43,894 nucleotides of DNA from positions 1-43,894 of IMG/VR virus record IMGVR_UViG_3300044970_001390, one strand, 5' to 3'. This document shows, piece by piece, positions 6,663-13,743 of the stretch. Source of the stretch: a virus. The position numbers and the translations under genes were made by a program. Below the pieces are notes generated by a model, which saw nothing but the letters and a program-made list of their open reading frames with translations, ran no database searches and was not told where the DNA came from. Every line of letters begins with the position of its first letter. Position 1 is the first letter of the stretch.

Positions 6663-6781
6663 CCGAGATTGAGTGGTGGTTTAACGCAATCCTGATCGCA
6701 GTACTAACTGGAGTGTTTTCTGGGTTAATTACCTATTTTTTAATCCGGTTTTTTGAATGGTTTGAGGATCCTTGGAGATAA
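6659..6781 (+). CDS. Single-span membrane miniprotein, 40 aa
   Basis: Begins MTEIEWWFNAIL and contains one strongly hydrophobic helix (residues ~9-30), then a Phe/Trp-rich acidic end. AAGGAG lies upstream, and the ATG overlaps the stop of 6414-6662. The local sequence (about 6690-6770) is visibly more AT-rich than its surroundings. A small inner-membrane effector is plausible; the function is unknown. Confidence 0.65.
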   Translation: MTEIEWWFNAILIAVLTGVFSGLITYFLIRFFEWFEDPWR

Positions 6782-6818
6782 GACCAGTGATTGACGCAGC
6801 GTTGAAGGAGTCTCGGCG

Positions 6819-6890
6819 ATGAGCGGGTTGAACTCGCAGATAGCGCATATCAGTCATTGCTCACTCACATTACGCCGTGAGACATTCTGA
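6819..6890 (+). CDS. Possible 23-aa ORF before the replication block
   Basis: AAGGAG sits nine bases before ATG at 6819, and a 23-codon frame runs to 6890. No similarity noted. The stretch 6782-6908 otherwise appears to be the leader of the Sak4-like gene. It may be a leader peptide or not translated. Confidence 0.3.
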   Translation: MSGLNSQIAHISHCSLTLRRETF

Positions 6891-6908
6891 ATTTCAACAG
6901 GAGAGAAT

Positions 6909-7670
6909 ATGAACCGCAAGATTGCACTTTACGGCGAGCCTGGCGCACGCAAGACGCTCCAAGCCCGCTATCTGATCGAGTCGTTCGGCCACGAGAACGT
7001 CGGGATCATCAGCGCGGAGCAGGGCCTCGGGACAATTGCGTCAGCGATCCAGCCCGAGCACGTCCAGGAGGTGACGAATCTGGACGAGCTGCGCAAGGCG
7101 TATGCGTGGGCCAAGGCCAAGTACACGAAGCCTGACCAGTGGGTCGTGGTGGATGGCGGGTCCAGGATCTTCAACTGGGTCAGCCAAGAGGTGTGGCAAA
7201 GTGTTGACAAAGTGTACGATGAGATCCTGAGCGGTACGGCACGTCGCGCGCTGCCGGACTCTCTCAAGCCCTACGGTCGCTTCATCACCGGCAAGGACGA
7301 GATCGACGGCATGCGCTGCTGGGTCGCCGTGGGCAGCAATGCACAGTGGCTGATGGATGCATTCATCAAGCTGCCTGCGAGCCTCTACATGACGTTTTGG
7401 GCCGAGAAGCCGAATGTGGACCAGTACACCAAGGGGGCGCAGTTCCACCTTGATCTGCCCGGCAAGGGGACGCGAGATGCGGTGGTCGGCTCGTTCGACT
7501 TCATCTTCAGGCTGGTGTCAACTGGTAAGGACTCCAGTAAGGCAGTGTGTCGCACGACGACGACCAGCTTTGCGAAGTCTCGGGACGACCGCAACGTGTA
7601 CGAGGTGCCAGATGAGATCGCGGAGTTCAATCTGGCGGAGTTCGTCAAGCGGCTCGACGGACAGAAGTAA
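6909..7670 (+). CDS. Sak4-like RecA-fold annealing ATPase
   Basis: 253-aa P-loop protein of the phage nucleotide-binding family (AAA_24 type) that includes the Sak4 single-strand annealing proteins. The Walker A motif GEPGARKT is at residues 9-16 and a Walker B-like WVVVDGG at 78-84. Members bind ssDNA and promote annealing or strand exchange during phage recombination, usually beside an SSB. Here the next gene is exactly such a protein, followed by two nucleases. Start ATG with AGGAGAG upstream. Length is normal for the family. Alternative: a related RecA/RadA-fold ATPase of the same module. Confidence 0.88.
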   Translation: MNRKIALYGEPGARKTLQARYLIESFGHENVGIISAEQGLGTIASAIQPEHVQEVTNLDELRKAYAWAKAKYTKPDQWVVVDGGSRIFNWVSQEVWQSVDKVYDEILSGTARRALPDSLKPYGRFITGKDEIDGMRCWVAVGSNAQWLMDAFIKLPASLYMTFWAEKPNVDQYTKGAQFHLDLPGKGTRDAVVGSFDFIFRLVSTGKDSSKAVCRTTTTSFAKSRDDRNVYEVPDEIAEFNLAEFVKRLDGQK

Positions 7671-7737
7671 GACGCGCAGTGGACGGCGAACGGTCCACGA
7701 CCGGCCTAGCGGCATCTAGGCGACTTAGGAGTAGTAC

Positions 7738-8160
7738 ATGAGCAACGAATGGGATGCATTTCTGAGCGACGCCGAGAAGGACACGCGCGTTGGCAAGCAC
7801 GAGTTCTGCGTGACTTCGGTGGTACAGGACAGCTGGCCGAGCGGGGACGCGCGGTTCAAGATCAAGGGGACGCTCCTCACGGCTGGCAACGCCAAGTGCG
7901 ACATGACGATGAGCGCGATGCCTACGCTTGAGGCTGCGCAGGCCGAGACGGACCCGAAGCGCAAGCGCGGGATCGCGTTGTCGGTGCGCAACCACCTAGC
8001 GCTCCAGAAGTACGGCAAGACGATTGAGCAGGTTGCCGAAGGCGACGTGTTCCGCGTGGAGACCGGCAAGGACAAGGAGGGGTTCGTACGGGTCATGCGG
8101 ATTCTCGGCGCGGAGGAGTCGGTCGAGGTCAAGGCGCCGAAGACTGGCGTGCCGTTCTAG
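7738..8160 (+). CDS. Probable single-stranded DNA-binding protein, 140 aa
   Basis: The 140-aa protein has an all-beta OB-like pattern broken by a helical insertion (residues ~60-90). It ends in GVPF, reminiscent of the hydrophobic tip of bacterial SSB tails, though without the acidic run. It directly follows the Sak4-like ATPase, the usual partner arrangement. Role: coats ssDNA and recruits the annealing protein. The start has AGGAG seven bases upstream. The call rests mainly on context and length; the fold is not confirmed. Confidence 0.65.
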   Translation: MSNEWDAFLSDAEKDTRVGKHEFCVTSVVQDSWPSGDARFKIKGTLLTAGNAKCDMTMSAMPTLEAAQAETDPKRKRGIALSVRNHLALQKYGKTIEQVAEGDVFRVETGKDKEGFVRVMRILGAEESVEVKAPKTGVPF

Positions 8161-8166
8161 AGTCAC

Positions 8167-8359
8167 GGGGCGAAAGCGGATGCCGCGTACATGCGACCTT
8201 GCGCCGCGAAACGCTTACACCGTTAGGCGCGGTGCAGCGAGTAGCCCCACCTTTTACGAGTGAGCGGCGTGGAAAGCAGACACGCGCGGACTAGAAGTGC
8301 ATGCATCCGCGTCAGGCAGACTTACTGCACATAGCCGGAGTAGCGCCCGGCCTCACTCA
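8167..8359 (+). ncRNA. Structured non-coding segment with two acceptor-stem-like closures
   Basis: No credible gene lies between 8161 and 8486. GGGGC (8167-8171) can pair with GCCCC (8244-8248), followed by ACC. GAGTGAG (8258-8264) pairs perfectly with CTCACTC (8352-8358), again followed by ACC. Within the second unit are GCGTG/CACGC, GCGGA/TCCGC and GCCGG/CCGGC hairpins. The lengths (~83 and ~102) and the closing stems followed by ACC recall tRNAs, but canonical T-loops are missing. They could be decayed tRNAs or another structured RNA. Confidence 0.35.
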
Positions 8360-8369
8360 CCTTAACGCA

Positions 8370-8466
8370 GAGCCACTGGTGTAACGGAAGCACAGTAAGT
8401 CCGAGACGCAGAAATGCGGAGTAGGCACCCAAATGACAGGAGCCGGTTCGATTCCGGCATGGCTCA
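8370..8466 (+). tRNA. tRNA-like element, anticodon not resolvable
   Basis: GAGCCA (8370-8375) pairs with TGGCTC (8460-8465) as an acceptor stem. A D-arm GTGT-AACGGAA-GCAC (8379-8393) carries the conserved A14 and GG. A perfect T-arm GCCGG-TTCGATT-CCGGC occupies 8442-8458. The 48 bases between the arms (8394-8441) are too long for a normal anticodon arm plus variable loop, and no 5-bp anticodon stem forms. They contain CGCA-GAAA-TGCG (8407-8418). It is probably a degenerate or unusual tRNA; codon identity cannot be given. Confidence 0.4.
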
Positions 8467-8486
8467 CTTTAACGCAGAGAGACGAT

Positions 8487-8657
8487 ATGGATAACGTTAC
8501 ACACTCTGGCCGGATGTGGTGGATACTCGTCTATCTCAACTCCTGCATCGACTACATCAAGGAGAACAACCCGTCAGTGTTTCGTGAGTCTGCACTTGAC
8601 CAGCATTACGATGAATTGCGCGAACTGATCGCAGAGGGCAGCAATGCCTATCGCTAA
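8487..8657 (+). CDS. Hypothetical protein, 56 aa
   Basis: Small protein with a Trp/Tyr/Leu-rich N-terminal half and an acidic helical C-terminal half. The ATG at 8487 follows AGAGAGA; a longer frame from 8433 would read through the tRNA-like element. Its end overlaps the nuclease gene by 14 bases. No family recognised. Confidence 0.65.
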   Translation: MDNVTHSGRMWWILVYLNSCIDYIKENNPSVFRESALDQHYDELRELIAEGSNAYR

Positions 8658-9426
8658 GTGGTATTGCCAGTCCTGTCAGGCCGAGGTGCCGCTCGATCAC
8701 TACGCTACCAGCGTATGCGGGGAGACACTAGTCCACCCAGACTATGCCGCAGCGATCATCGGGGATCGAGACTCCCAGCACACCAAGGGGGCCGTTAGGG
8801 TCACGCATGGCCTTGGCTGCCCAAGGCGAGCGGTGCTGGAGCATGTGGAGGACTATGCGGTAGACCCGCTGGAGATGAACGCGATGCTCACTGGTACAGC
8901 ATGGCACGCGATGATGGAGCGATATGGTGACGAAGACGGAACTGAGGTTGCGCTTTCTGGAGTGCTCGCAGAAGTTAAGGTTGCTGGCAGATGCGATCGA
9001 CTACGAGGCGGCGCTGTCGAAGACCACAAGCACGTCAACGACCCCAAGTACGTCAAGAAAGACGGCGTCAAAGCGGAGCACGTCGCGCAGCTCAGCATCT
9101 ACGCGGAACTCGCAGAGCAATCAGGCCGCCCGCGACCTGCACGAGGAGTTGTGTGGTACCACACCAGCAAGTCAGGTGCGGACGCGCTCATCCCGATCAA
9201 AGTCGAGCTGATGCCAGTCAACGATGTGTTGGAGTTCCGGCCGCACGATGGCGACTACACCGTGGCTGAACTCTACCAGCAGGCCGACGATGGATTCCGC
9301 ACGCTCAACTGGCGTGCTATGCCGATGGCCGGTGCGTCCATGAGCCTCGGGGCGCATACAATGTGCAACTACTGTAGCGTGCGCGGGATCTGCAAGGAAG
9401 GCGATAATGGCCTCGCGCCCTTCTGA
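8644..9426 (+). CDS. PD-(D/E)XK nuclease, Cas4/RecB-like
   Basis: 260-aa exonuclease-type protein. Motifs in order: CxxC at residues 8-11, GLGCPRR (57-62) with a cysteine, GTAWHAMME (84-92), GRCDRL with the catalytic Asp (D118), EDHK (126-129) as the (D/E)xK element, QLSIYA (149-154), and a C-terminal CNYCSVRGIC (Cys 241, 244, 250). The single Cys plus the triplet match the Fe-S cluster arrangement of Cas4/AddB-type nucleases. It probably resects DNA ends for the Sak4/SSB pair upstream. The end overlaps the ERCC4 nuclease gene by 20 bases. Confidence 0.88.
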   Translation: MPIAKWYCQSCQAEVPLDHYATSVCGETLVHPDYAAAIIGDRDSQHTKGAVRVTHGLGCPRRAVLEHVEDYAVDPLEMNAMLTGTAWHAMMERYGDEDGTEVALSGVLAEVKVAGRCDRLRGGAVEDHKHVNDPKYVKKDGVKAEHVAQLSIYAELAEQSGRPRPARGVVWYHTSKSGADALIPIKVELMPVNDVLEFRPHDGDYTVAELYQQADDGFRTLNWRAMPMAGASMSLGAHTMCNYCSVRGICKEGDNGLAPF

Positions 9427-9874
9427 GCTGGTACTCCCGCGCATCGTGGTCGATACACGCGAGAAGGCACCATTCCAGCTCGTTGACTATGACACAGTGG
9501 TCAAGGGGCTGAAGTCCGGGGACTATTCACTAGAGGGGTATGAGGATCATGTCGCAGTTGAGAGGAAGTCAAAGTTGGATGCTTACGGCTGCGTTGGTGG
9601 CTCACGGGAACGCTTTGAGGCATGCCTTGAACGCCTATCGGCACTTGATCGAGCTTGCATCGTCATCGAATGCGGGCTATCAGATTTCGCCGTACCTCCT
9701 CGACGAACTAAAGTGGACGCACGAATGGCTGTCGGATCGTACATCTCGTGGAGCGTCAAGTACCGGCTCCCCGTCTACTGGTGCGACTCTAGAGAGTACG
9801 CCGAGCGCGTGACCGTGAGGTTTTTGGCGGGGTGGATGAAGCATCGTAGTGGGTTGATAACCAAGGAGTCGTGA
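9407..9874 (+). CDS. ERCC4/XPF-family nuclease
   Basis: 155 aa. The ERCC4 nuclease core is clear: VDTRE (residues 15-19), SGDYSL (37-42), and the signature VERKSKLD (51-58), which matches ERKxxxD, followed by RFE..LERL. There is no helicase or HhH domain, so this is a stand-alone structure-specific nuclease, probably a flap or branch-cutting enzyme resolving recombination or replication intermediates. It overlaps the preceding nuclease gene, which argues for co-production. Confidence 0.88.
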   Translation: MASRPSELVLPRIVVDTREKAPFQLVDYDTVVKGLKSGDYSLEGYEDHVAVERKSKLDAYGCVGGSRERFEACLERLSALDRACIVIECGLSDFAVPPRRTKVDARMAVGSYISWSVKYRLPVYWCDSREYAERVTVRFLAGWMKHRSGLITKES

Positions 9875-10416
9875 TGGAAGGCACCCAAACCAGCAGGGAG
9901 CGGCCCATCTTGTTCTCGGGGCCGATGGTGCGCGCCTTGCTGGACGGCACGAAGACGCAGACGCGGCGCGTGCTGAAGCCCGGCGGCGACTATCGCCTTG
10001 ACCTTGTGGCCCCTGCTGATGGTGGGCCGTCGCGCTGCCCCTACGGCAAGCCCGGCGACCGGCTTTGGGTGCGCGAGACGTGGGCATGCAACCCCTACGA
10101 TAACGCGCTGTGGTATCGCGCGACCGACCAGCTACCAGACAAAGCCGAGTACGGCTCGCTGAAGTGGCGCCCGTCGATCTTCATGCCGCGCGCCGCCAGC
10201 CGCATCACGCTAGTGATAACCGGCGTGCGCGTTGAGCGGCTGCAAGACATCACGCGCGGCGACGCGATGGCCGAAGGTTGCCCTTTCGCCAACATGGCAC
10301 GCGGCGAAGACCCGCGCGTTTGGTACGAACACCTGTGGTGCCACCTGAACGGCGCCGACTCTTGGCGCGCAAACCCGTTGGTTTGGGTGGTGGAGTTCCG
10401 CAAGACGCCCAACTAA
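9874..10416 (+). CDS. ASCH/PUA-like phage protein, 180 aa
   Basis: Belongs to a widespread phage/prophage family, often labelled morphogenetic or ASCH-like. Telltale features are PILFSGPMVRALLDGTKTQT (about residues 11-30), YGKPGDRLWVRETW near 56-70, a PRAASRI segment and a C-terminal beta strand NPLVWVVEF. ASCH folds bind RNA or nucleotide-like ligands. The actual role in phages is unknown. The ATG at 9874 shares a base with the previous stop (TGATG), with AAGGAG upstream. Confidence 0.8.
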   Translation: MEGTQTSRERPILFSGPMVRALLDGTKTQTRRVLKPGGDYRLDLVAPADGGPSRCPYGKPGDRLWVRETWACNPYDNALWYRATDQLPDKAEYGSLKWRPSIFMPRAASRITLVITGVRVERLQDITRGDAMAEGCPFANMARGEDPRVWYEHLWCHLNGADSWRANPLVWVVEFRKTPN

Positions 10417-10425
10417 GGAGTCGTA

Positions 10426-10788
10426 ATGACTGATCGAGAACTGCTTGAGGCCGCGGCGAAGGCGGCGGGTTACATCGTGCAAGAGCATGTCGCTTGTGAC
10501 ACATGGGCTTATGGAGCATGGGTCTACGAAGCCGGGTCAGCCGTGGATAAAGACGGCGAGCCTAAGCTTTTCCTGTGGCGACCACGGGATGACGACGGCG
10601 ACGCGCTGCGGCTGGCGGTGAAGTTGCGGATTACGCCGCACATTGACGCCAGCATGACGGAAGCGGAGTGGGCCGTCTCTAAAGTCGGGCGCGGGGGGTT
10701 TCAGTCTGAGCTGCACTTAGACGACCCCTACGCAGCCACCCGCCGAGCCATTGTCCGCGCCGCCGCTGAGATTGGGAGGGAGGCATGA
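10426..10788 (+). CDS. Phage ABA-sandwich domain protein, 120 aa
   Basis: Carries the pattern of the Phage_ABA_S family: N-terminal helix (MTDRELLEAAAKAAG), a W.P..DDGDALRLAVKL segment in the middle and a C-terminal DPYAATRRAIVRAAAEIG helix. A tandem paralogue follows immediately at 10785. Function unknown; such proteins are common accessory proteins in phage early regions. AAGGAG precedes the ATG. Confidence 0.8.
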   Translation: MTDRELLEAAAKAAGYIVQEHVACDTWAYGAWVYEAGSAVDKDGEPKLFLWRPRDDDGDALRLAVKLRITPHIDASMTEAEWAVSKVGRGGFQSELHLDDPYAATRRAIVRAAAEIGREA

Positions 10789-11126
10789 CTGACCGCGAAC
10801 TGTTGGAACTCGCCGCTAAGGCTGCGGGGATTCGTGCCCTTTATTCGCCAGACAGTGTGCTGCGCGATTGCACGGGACTTGAACCGGCAATGAATATCTT
10901 TTCCGCGCCAGAGTGGAACCCCCTCACCGACGATGGTGACGCCTTTCGGCTGGCGGTGCGTCTGTGGATACAACTCTGCTACTTCGAGAACGTCACTTGC
11001 GCAAGTGTTGGCGGATCGGCGATGCCGTGGGTAGAAGAGCCTGTTGGCAGCGACAAAGAAGCATCAGCACGACGCGCCATTGTCCGCGCCGCTGCGGCAA
11101 TAAGTGCTGGTACTATCATCAAGTAG
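10785..11126 (+). CDS. Phage ABA-sandwich domain protein, 113 aa (tandem paralogue)
   Basis: Tandem copy of 10426-10788. It has the same MTDRELLE.AAKAAG start, W.PL.DDGDAFRLAVRL centre and ARRAIVRAAAAI end, but a largely different middle. ATGA overlap with the first copy. The divergence between copies suggests diversification under selection. Confidence 0.8.
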   Translation: MTDRELLELAAKAAGIRALYSPDSVLRDCTGLEPAMNIFSAPEWNPLTDDGDAFRLAVRLWIQLCYFENVTCASVGGSAMPWVEEPVGSDKEASARRAIVRAAAAISAGTIIK

Positions 11127-11142
11127 CAGACTGCGATGCAAG

Positions 11143-11165
11143 ACGGCGGATCCTCCTCCCGCCGT
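11143..11165 (+). terminator. Hairpin after the ABA pair (weak terminator candidate)
   Basis: ACGGCGG (11143-11149) pairs with CCGCCGT (11159-11165), followed by TTCGC rather than a proper T-run. It lies in the 110-base gap 11127-11236, which shows no other feature. It could be a weak attenuator or mRNA 3'-end stabiliser. Confidence 0.35.
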
Positions 11166-11236
11166 TTCGCAGCGCCCCATGCGGCGTATTTGCCGGGATC
11201 GGTGCATGGACCGGCCGGCGTCTTTTGGAGAGACCG

Positions 11237-11419
11237 ATGAGCGGGACAATTGGCGAGGTCGATAGTGAGGGGGCGTTCGAGGCGCCTAGGCGCAAGCGCG
11301 GGTCGCAAGCCCGCATGCTGGACGCCTTGGAGCGCGAGCGGTTCTGGACCGAGACCAAGATGCCGGAGTCGCCCTGGGACGTTCTGAGGGAGCCGGCGGT
11401 CGATGAAGCGCGAGATTGA
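11237..11419 (+). CDS. Hypothetical basic protein, 60 aa
   Basis: Starts MSGTIGEVD. Arg/Glu-rich, probably largely helical, with no known domain. GGAGAG precedes the ATG at 11237. It overlaps the next gene by 17 bases. Confidence 0.65.
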   Translation: MSGTIGEVDSEGAFEAPRRKRGSQARMLDALERERFWTETKMPESPWDVLREPAVDEARD

Positions 11420-11603
11420 TGATCTTGCGTACGACTACAATAATCACCGCGAAGGGCTGAGCACAAGGGCAGAGCTTGTTGGCTACTGGCACTGGGCCTA
11501 CCGCACTCACGGCGGGATCTACCGCCAGCTCGTTTCCAAGACCAAGGTTGCAGATCCGGTAGTCGAGGCCGTCAGGCAGCGGCTGCTGACGAAGGGGTAT
11601 TAG
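11403..11603 (+). CDS. Hypothetical protein, 66 aa
   Basis: Helical, Tyr/Arg-rich small protein just before the helicase gene. It is translationally coupled to 11237-11419, with GAGGGAG upstream. No family recognised; it might be a helicase accessory protein by position only. Confidence 0.65.
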   Translation: MKREIDDLAYDYNNHREGLSTRAELVGYWHWAYRTHGGIYRQLVSKTKVADPVVEAVRQRLLTKGY

Positions 11604-11639
11604 ATGGGTCATGCTGTTGAGCAGTGTGGTGGCTGAGGC

Positions 11640-12665
11640 ATGGCCGAGATCAAGCAGCTCGCTCAGGCGAATCCTCGCCTTGTCATCACCGCAGACGAGT
11701 GGCTTCGGGAGATACCGCCACCCAACTACACCGCCAAGCCCCTGTTCCAGCGCGGGCAGATCACATCCTTGGTGGCGCATCCGAATCATGGCAAGTCCAC
11801 GTTCTCTACGATGTGCGCGGTCGCGCATGTGGGCGGGCTGACCATCGGCGGCGTCAGGTTCCAGCAGGGCAACGTGCTGCTGCTGGCCGGCGACAACGCC
11901 TACAACGCCTCGCTACAGGTGAAGGCGGCGGCACTGCGCTACGGAGTCTCGCTGGAGACGCTGGGCAAGCACATGCGCGTGTACCGTGTAGATGGCGAGA
12001 TCGAGACGTGCTACGCAAAGATCCGCGCGCAGCGGGACGCGGAGAAGTGGGAGCCGTTCGTCAGTATCACTATTGATACGTTCAGCGCGTACTTTGGCCG
12101 GGAGGATGAGAACTCGAATACTCAGACGCACGAGGCCATTTCGATCATGCAGCGGTTCACGTTGCCGGAGTGGGGGAGTCCGACGGTCATAGTGAACTGC
12201 CACCCCTCGAAGGAGGCCAAGCGGGACAACATGAAGCCGCGTGGGGGCGGGGCGATATTTGGGCGGGTGGACTGCAATATGAGCCTGTGGAATGACGGAG
12301 GGATGATCGAGGTGCATTACAACAAGATCCGGGGGATTCCCTGGGAGCCAGTCACCGCTGAGCTGAGCACGCAGCAGGTTGGATTCAGCGACGGGTCCAC
12401 GACCGAGGTTTCGGTGGCGGAGATCGTCGGCATGGAGCAGGCGCATCAGATCCGCATGCAGGCGTCCAATGAGGATGCGGCGCTGCTGGATGTCATCCGG
12501 GCGCGGCCGGACCAGTCAATGAGCGAGTGGGCGCGGGCGATGGGCTGGCTGACGCCGAACGGTGCGCCGTATCACGCCAAGGTGACACGGGCGGTCAAGC
12601 GGATGGAGAAGGACGGGAAGGTCAAGCGGGACAGCAGTGGAGCGTATACCGTCAAGCGTGGATGA
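11640..12665 (+). CDS. RepA-like hexameric helicase / AAA_25 ATPase
   Basis: 341-aa P-loop ATPase of the AAA_25/RSF1010-RepA type. The Walker A-like AHPNHGKST is at residues 46-54, LLLAGDN (80-85) follows, Walker B ITIDT is at 143-147, and a conserved NCHPSKEA segment near 194-201. The last ~70 residues look like a winged helix (W..AMGW...VTRAVKRMEKDGKVKR). The likely role is replicative DNA unwinding at the phage origin. Walker A has His in place of a usual small residue. It is the last recognised gene of the rightward arm, before the 12666-13033 gap. Confidence 0.85.
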   Translation: MAEIKQLAQANPRLVITADEWLREIPPPNYTAKPLFQRGQITSLVAHPNHGKSTFSTMCAVAHVGGLTIGGVRFQQGNVLLLAGDNAYNASLQVKAAALRYGVSLETLGKHMRVYRVDGEIETCYAKIRAQRDAEKWEPFVSITIDTFSAYFGREDENSNTQTHEAISIMQRFTLPEWGSPTVIVNCHPSKEAKRDNMKPRGGGAIFGRVDCNMSLWNDGGMIEVHYNKIRGIPWEPVTAELSTQQVGFSDGSTTEVSVAEIVGMEQAHQIRMQASNEDAALLDVIRARPDQSMSEWARAMGWLTPNGAPYHAKVTRAVKRMEKDGKVKRDSSGAYTVKRG

Positions 12666-12722
12666 AAACGGCGTTAGCGGTCGCTACTTCCCAATTCTCT
12701 TTTCGCTCGACTCACTGGCTGC

Positions 12723-12958
12723 CTCCGGCGGGGATACAGACACAATGCAGTCAACCCCAAAACCAAACCCCAAAAACACGTGATTGCCGAGCCGCCGGCA
12801 TGTGTCAGAATGCGCTCACGGTGCAGCGGGGACGCGATGACCGTCACAATGCAGTGTCAGTACCTTCCTGAGCAGTACCCAAGGCCCGCTAAGCGCGGGC
12901 TTTGGCTTTTTGGGTTTGGGTTGGTTTTGGCTGCATTGTGTTTGTATCCCCCTCGGAG
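12723..12958. repeat. Long imperfect inverted repeat, arms ~52-54 bp
   Basis: Left arm 12723-12776 and right arm 12907-12958 are imperfect inverted copies. Both contain GGGGATACA, ACACAATGCAG and a CCAAAACC/CCCAAA-rich stretch in the same order (right arm read in reverse complement). About 130 bases lie between, including another CACAATGCAG and the terminator at 12884-12911. There is no ORF. It may be a MITE-like insertion, a bidirectional terminator/cruciform, or a recombination target at the left edge of the cassette array. Confidence 0.8.
12884..12911 (+). terminator. Rho-independent terminator of the rightward arm
   Basis: GCCCGC (12884-12889) pairs with GCGGGC (12895-12900) around TAAGC, followed by TTTGGCTTTTT. 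It is placed after the helicase gene and would stop early transcription before the cassette array. The right arm of the long inverted repeat begins in its T-run. Confidence 0.65.
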
Positions 12959-13011
12959 AGCGGTGATTAGCTCAGCTCAGCGGACTATGTCAATTTGGGC
13001 ATAAAGTTTGC

Positions 13012-13039
13012 GCAGGTCAGGTCGAGCGCCGGGTTAGGC
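13012..13039 (+). other. Half attC site at left edge of cassette array
   Basis: The text ending GTCGAGCGCCGG-GTTAGGC resembles the right half (L' and R' boxes) of the attC site at 13496-13552. R' is GTTAGGC (13033-13039), matching GTTRRRY. The left half is absent or too decayed to recognise (GGGCATAAAG at 12998 is a poor match). The recombination point would lie between G13033 and T13034, where cassette 1 begins. Confidence 0.7.
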
Positions 13040-13066
13040 ATGCCCGATAGACATTGGAGAGCAAAG

Positions 13067-13501
13067 ATGAAAACCGTAACGATGTACGAAGCAGAAGACG
13101 GCAAACAGTTCCGCACCGAAGCGCAGTGCGTGGAGTACGAACAGCAGTGCGTGGAGTACGAACAGCAGTGCGCCGACTTGGCCGCAGCCAATGACATGCT
13201 GGACAACGGGGGCACGTTGATGGCGGCGCTGACTCGCGCACACCAGACGCGCCCGTGGTGGGATAGTGGCCTGAGTGTTGACGACAAGGTGATCTTGATG
13301 AAGACCAACAAGGACACCGGGTTTGTCGTGAGCCACTGGCAGTGCAGCAACCGGCCCGGATACAAGCCCTGCCGGCTGAACCATGCCGGCCAGGTGAAGC
13401 TGTATGGCGACTCCGGTGGCTGGGGCGGCCCTTACGGCAACTGGGTGGGCCTGCAGGACTTGCTGCGCTACGCGCGCCAAACCGCTGCCCAGCATGCCTA
13501 A
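13067..13501 (+). CDS. Cassette 1 protein, 144 aa, function unknown
   Basis: Starts 33 bases inside the cassette with GGAGAG upstream. The N-terminus (KTVTMYEAEDGKQFRTE) is followed by an in-frame 21-base tandem duplication giving two QCVEYEQ units, then a Trp/Gly-rich C-terminal domain with several Cys and His. The stop TAA lies within the attC R'' box (GCCTAAC), as is typical of integron cassettes. I do not recognise the family. The 12995 frame start is upstream of the cassette boundary and unlikely. Confidence 0.75.
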   Translation: MKTVTMYEAEDGKQFRTEAQCVEYEQQCVEYEQQCADLAAANDMLDNGGTLMAALTRAHQTRPWWDSGLSVDDKVILMKTNKDTGFVVSHWQCSNRPGYKPCRLNHAGQVKLYGDSGGWGGPYGNWVGLQDLLRYARQTAAQHA

Positions 13502-13552
13502 CGCCCGAGGTAAGCCGCGCCGTCAGGCGTCGGCTTGAGCGAAGTGTTAGCC
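13496..13552 (+). other. attC recombination site 1 (57 bp)
   Basis: R'' GCCTAAC (13496-13502) and R' GTTAGCC (13546-13552) bound a folded core. AAGCCGCGCC (13512-13521) pairs with GGCG-T-CGGCTT (13526-13536) around a GTCA loop with one extrahelical T. The length and box layout are those of short attC sites of class-1-type cassettes. The 11 bases GCATGCCTAAC (13492-13502) are the exact reverse complement of the first bases of cassette 1 (13033-13043), showing that the cassette's ends belong together. Confidence 0.93.
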
Positions 13553-13714
13553 GGCCGGTGGAGGGCGCGAGCGATCTATGAGCGCACGAAGCCACGCAAG
13601 CCCATGCTGGTCGATCTTGGCCCACTGCGCTGGCGTGAGGCGTATGGAGCGCTGCACTAGGCGCTGGTCTTCTGGCACGGGCGGGCGACCGCCGGGGTTC
13701 TTTGGCTGTTCCAT
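13547..13714 (-). CDS. Antisense ribbon-helix-helix-like protein, 55 aa (cassette 2)
   Basis: Starts MEQPKNPGGRPPVPEDQR (ATG at 13714). A short strand VQRSIRLTP, then a helix PAQWAKIDQHG and a second helix AWLRALIDR follow. This strand-helix-helix order with a basic Pro-rich N-terminus fits small RHH-like DNA-binding proteins. It is antisense to the cassette, and its stop codon is supplied by the TTA of the attC1 R' box, so translation ends exactly at the cassette boundary. No ribosome-binding site is obvious. It might repress a promoter within the cassette. Confidence 0.6.
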   Translation of the reverse strand: MEQPKNPGGRPPVPEDQRLVQRSIRLTPAQWAKIDQHGLAWLRALIDRSRPPPAG

Positions 13715-13743
13715 GCGGCAAGTATACGTGATGCAAAAAGATG

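Noticed and set aside
8222-8228. GTTAGGC resembling an attC R' box
   Set aside because: No matching RYYYAAC partner or folded core lies nearby, and it is inside the structured tRNA-like stretch. A 7-base match is expected by chance.
8167-8249. Unit read as tRNA-Val(TAC)
   Set aside because: AACG-CTTACAC-CGTT (8210-8224) looks like an anticodon arm, but spacing to the acceptor stem is wrong and neither a D-arm with GG nor a TTCRA T-loop exists.
12995-13066. Longer start of the cassette 1 gene
   Set aside because: The frame opens upstream of the cassette boundary at 13033/13034, while the ATG at 13067 has its own ribosome-binding site.
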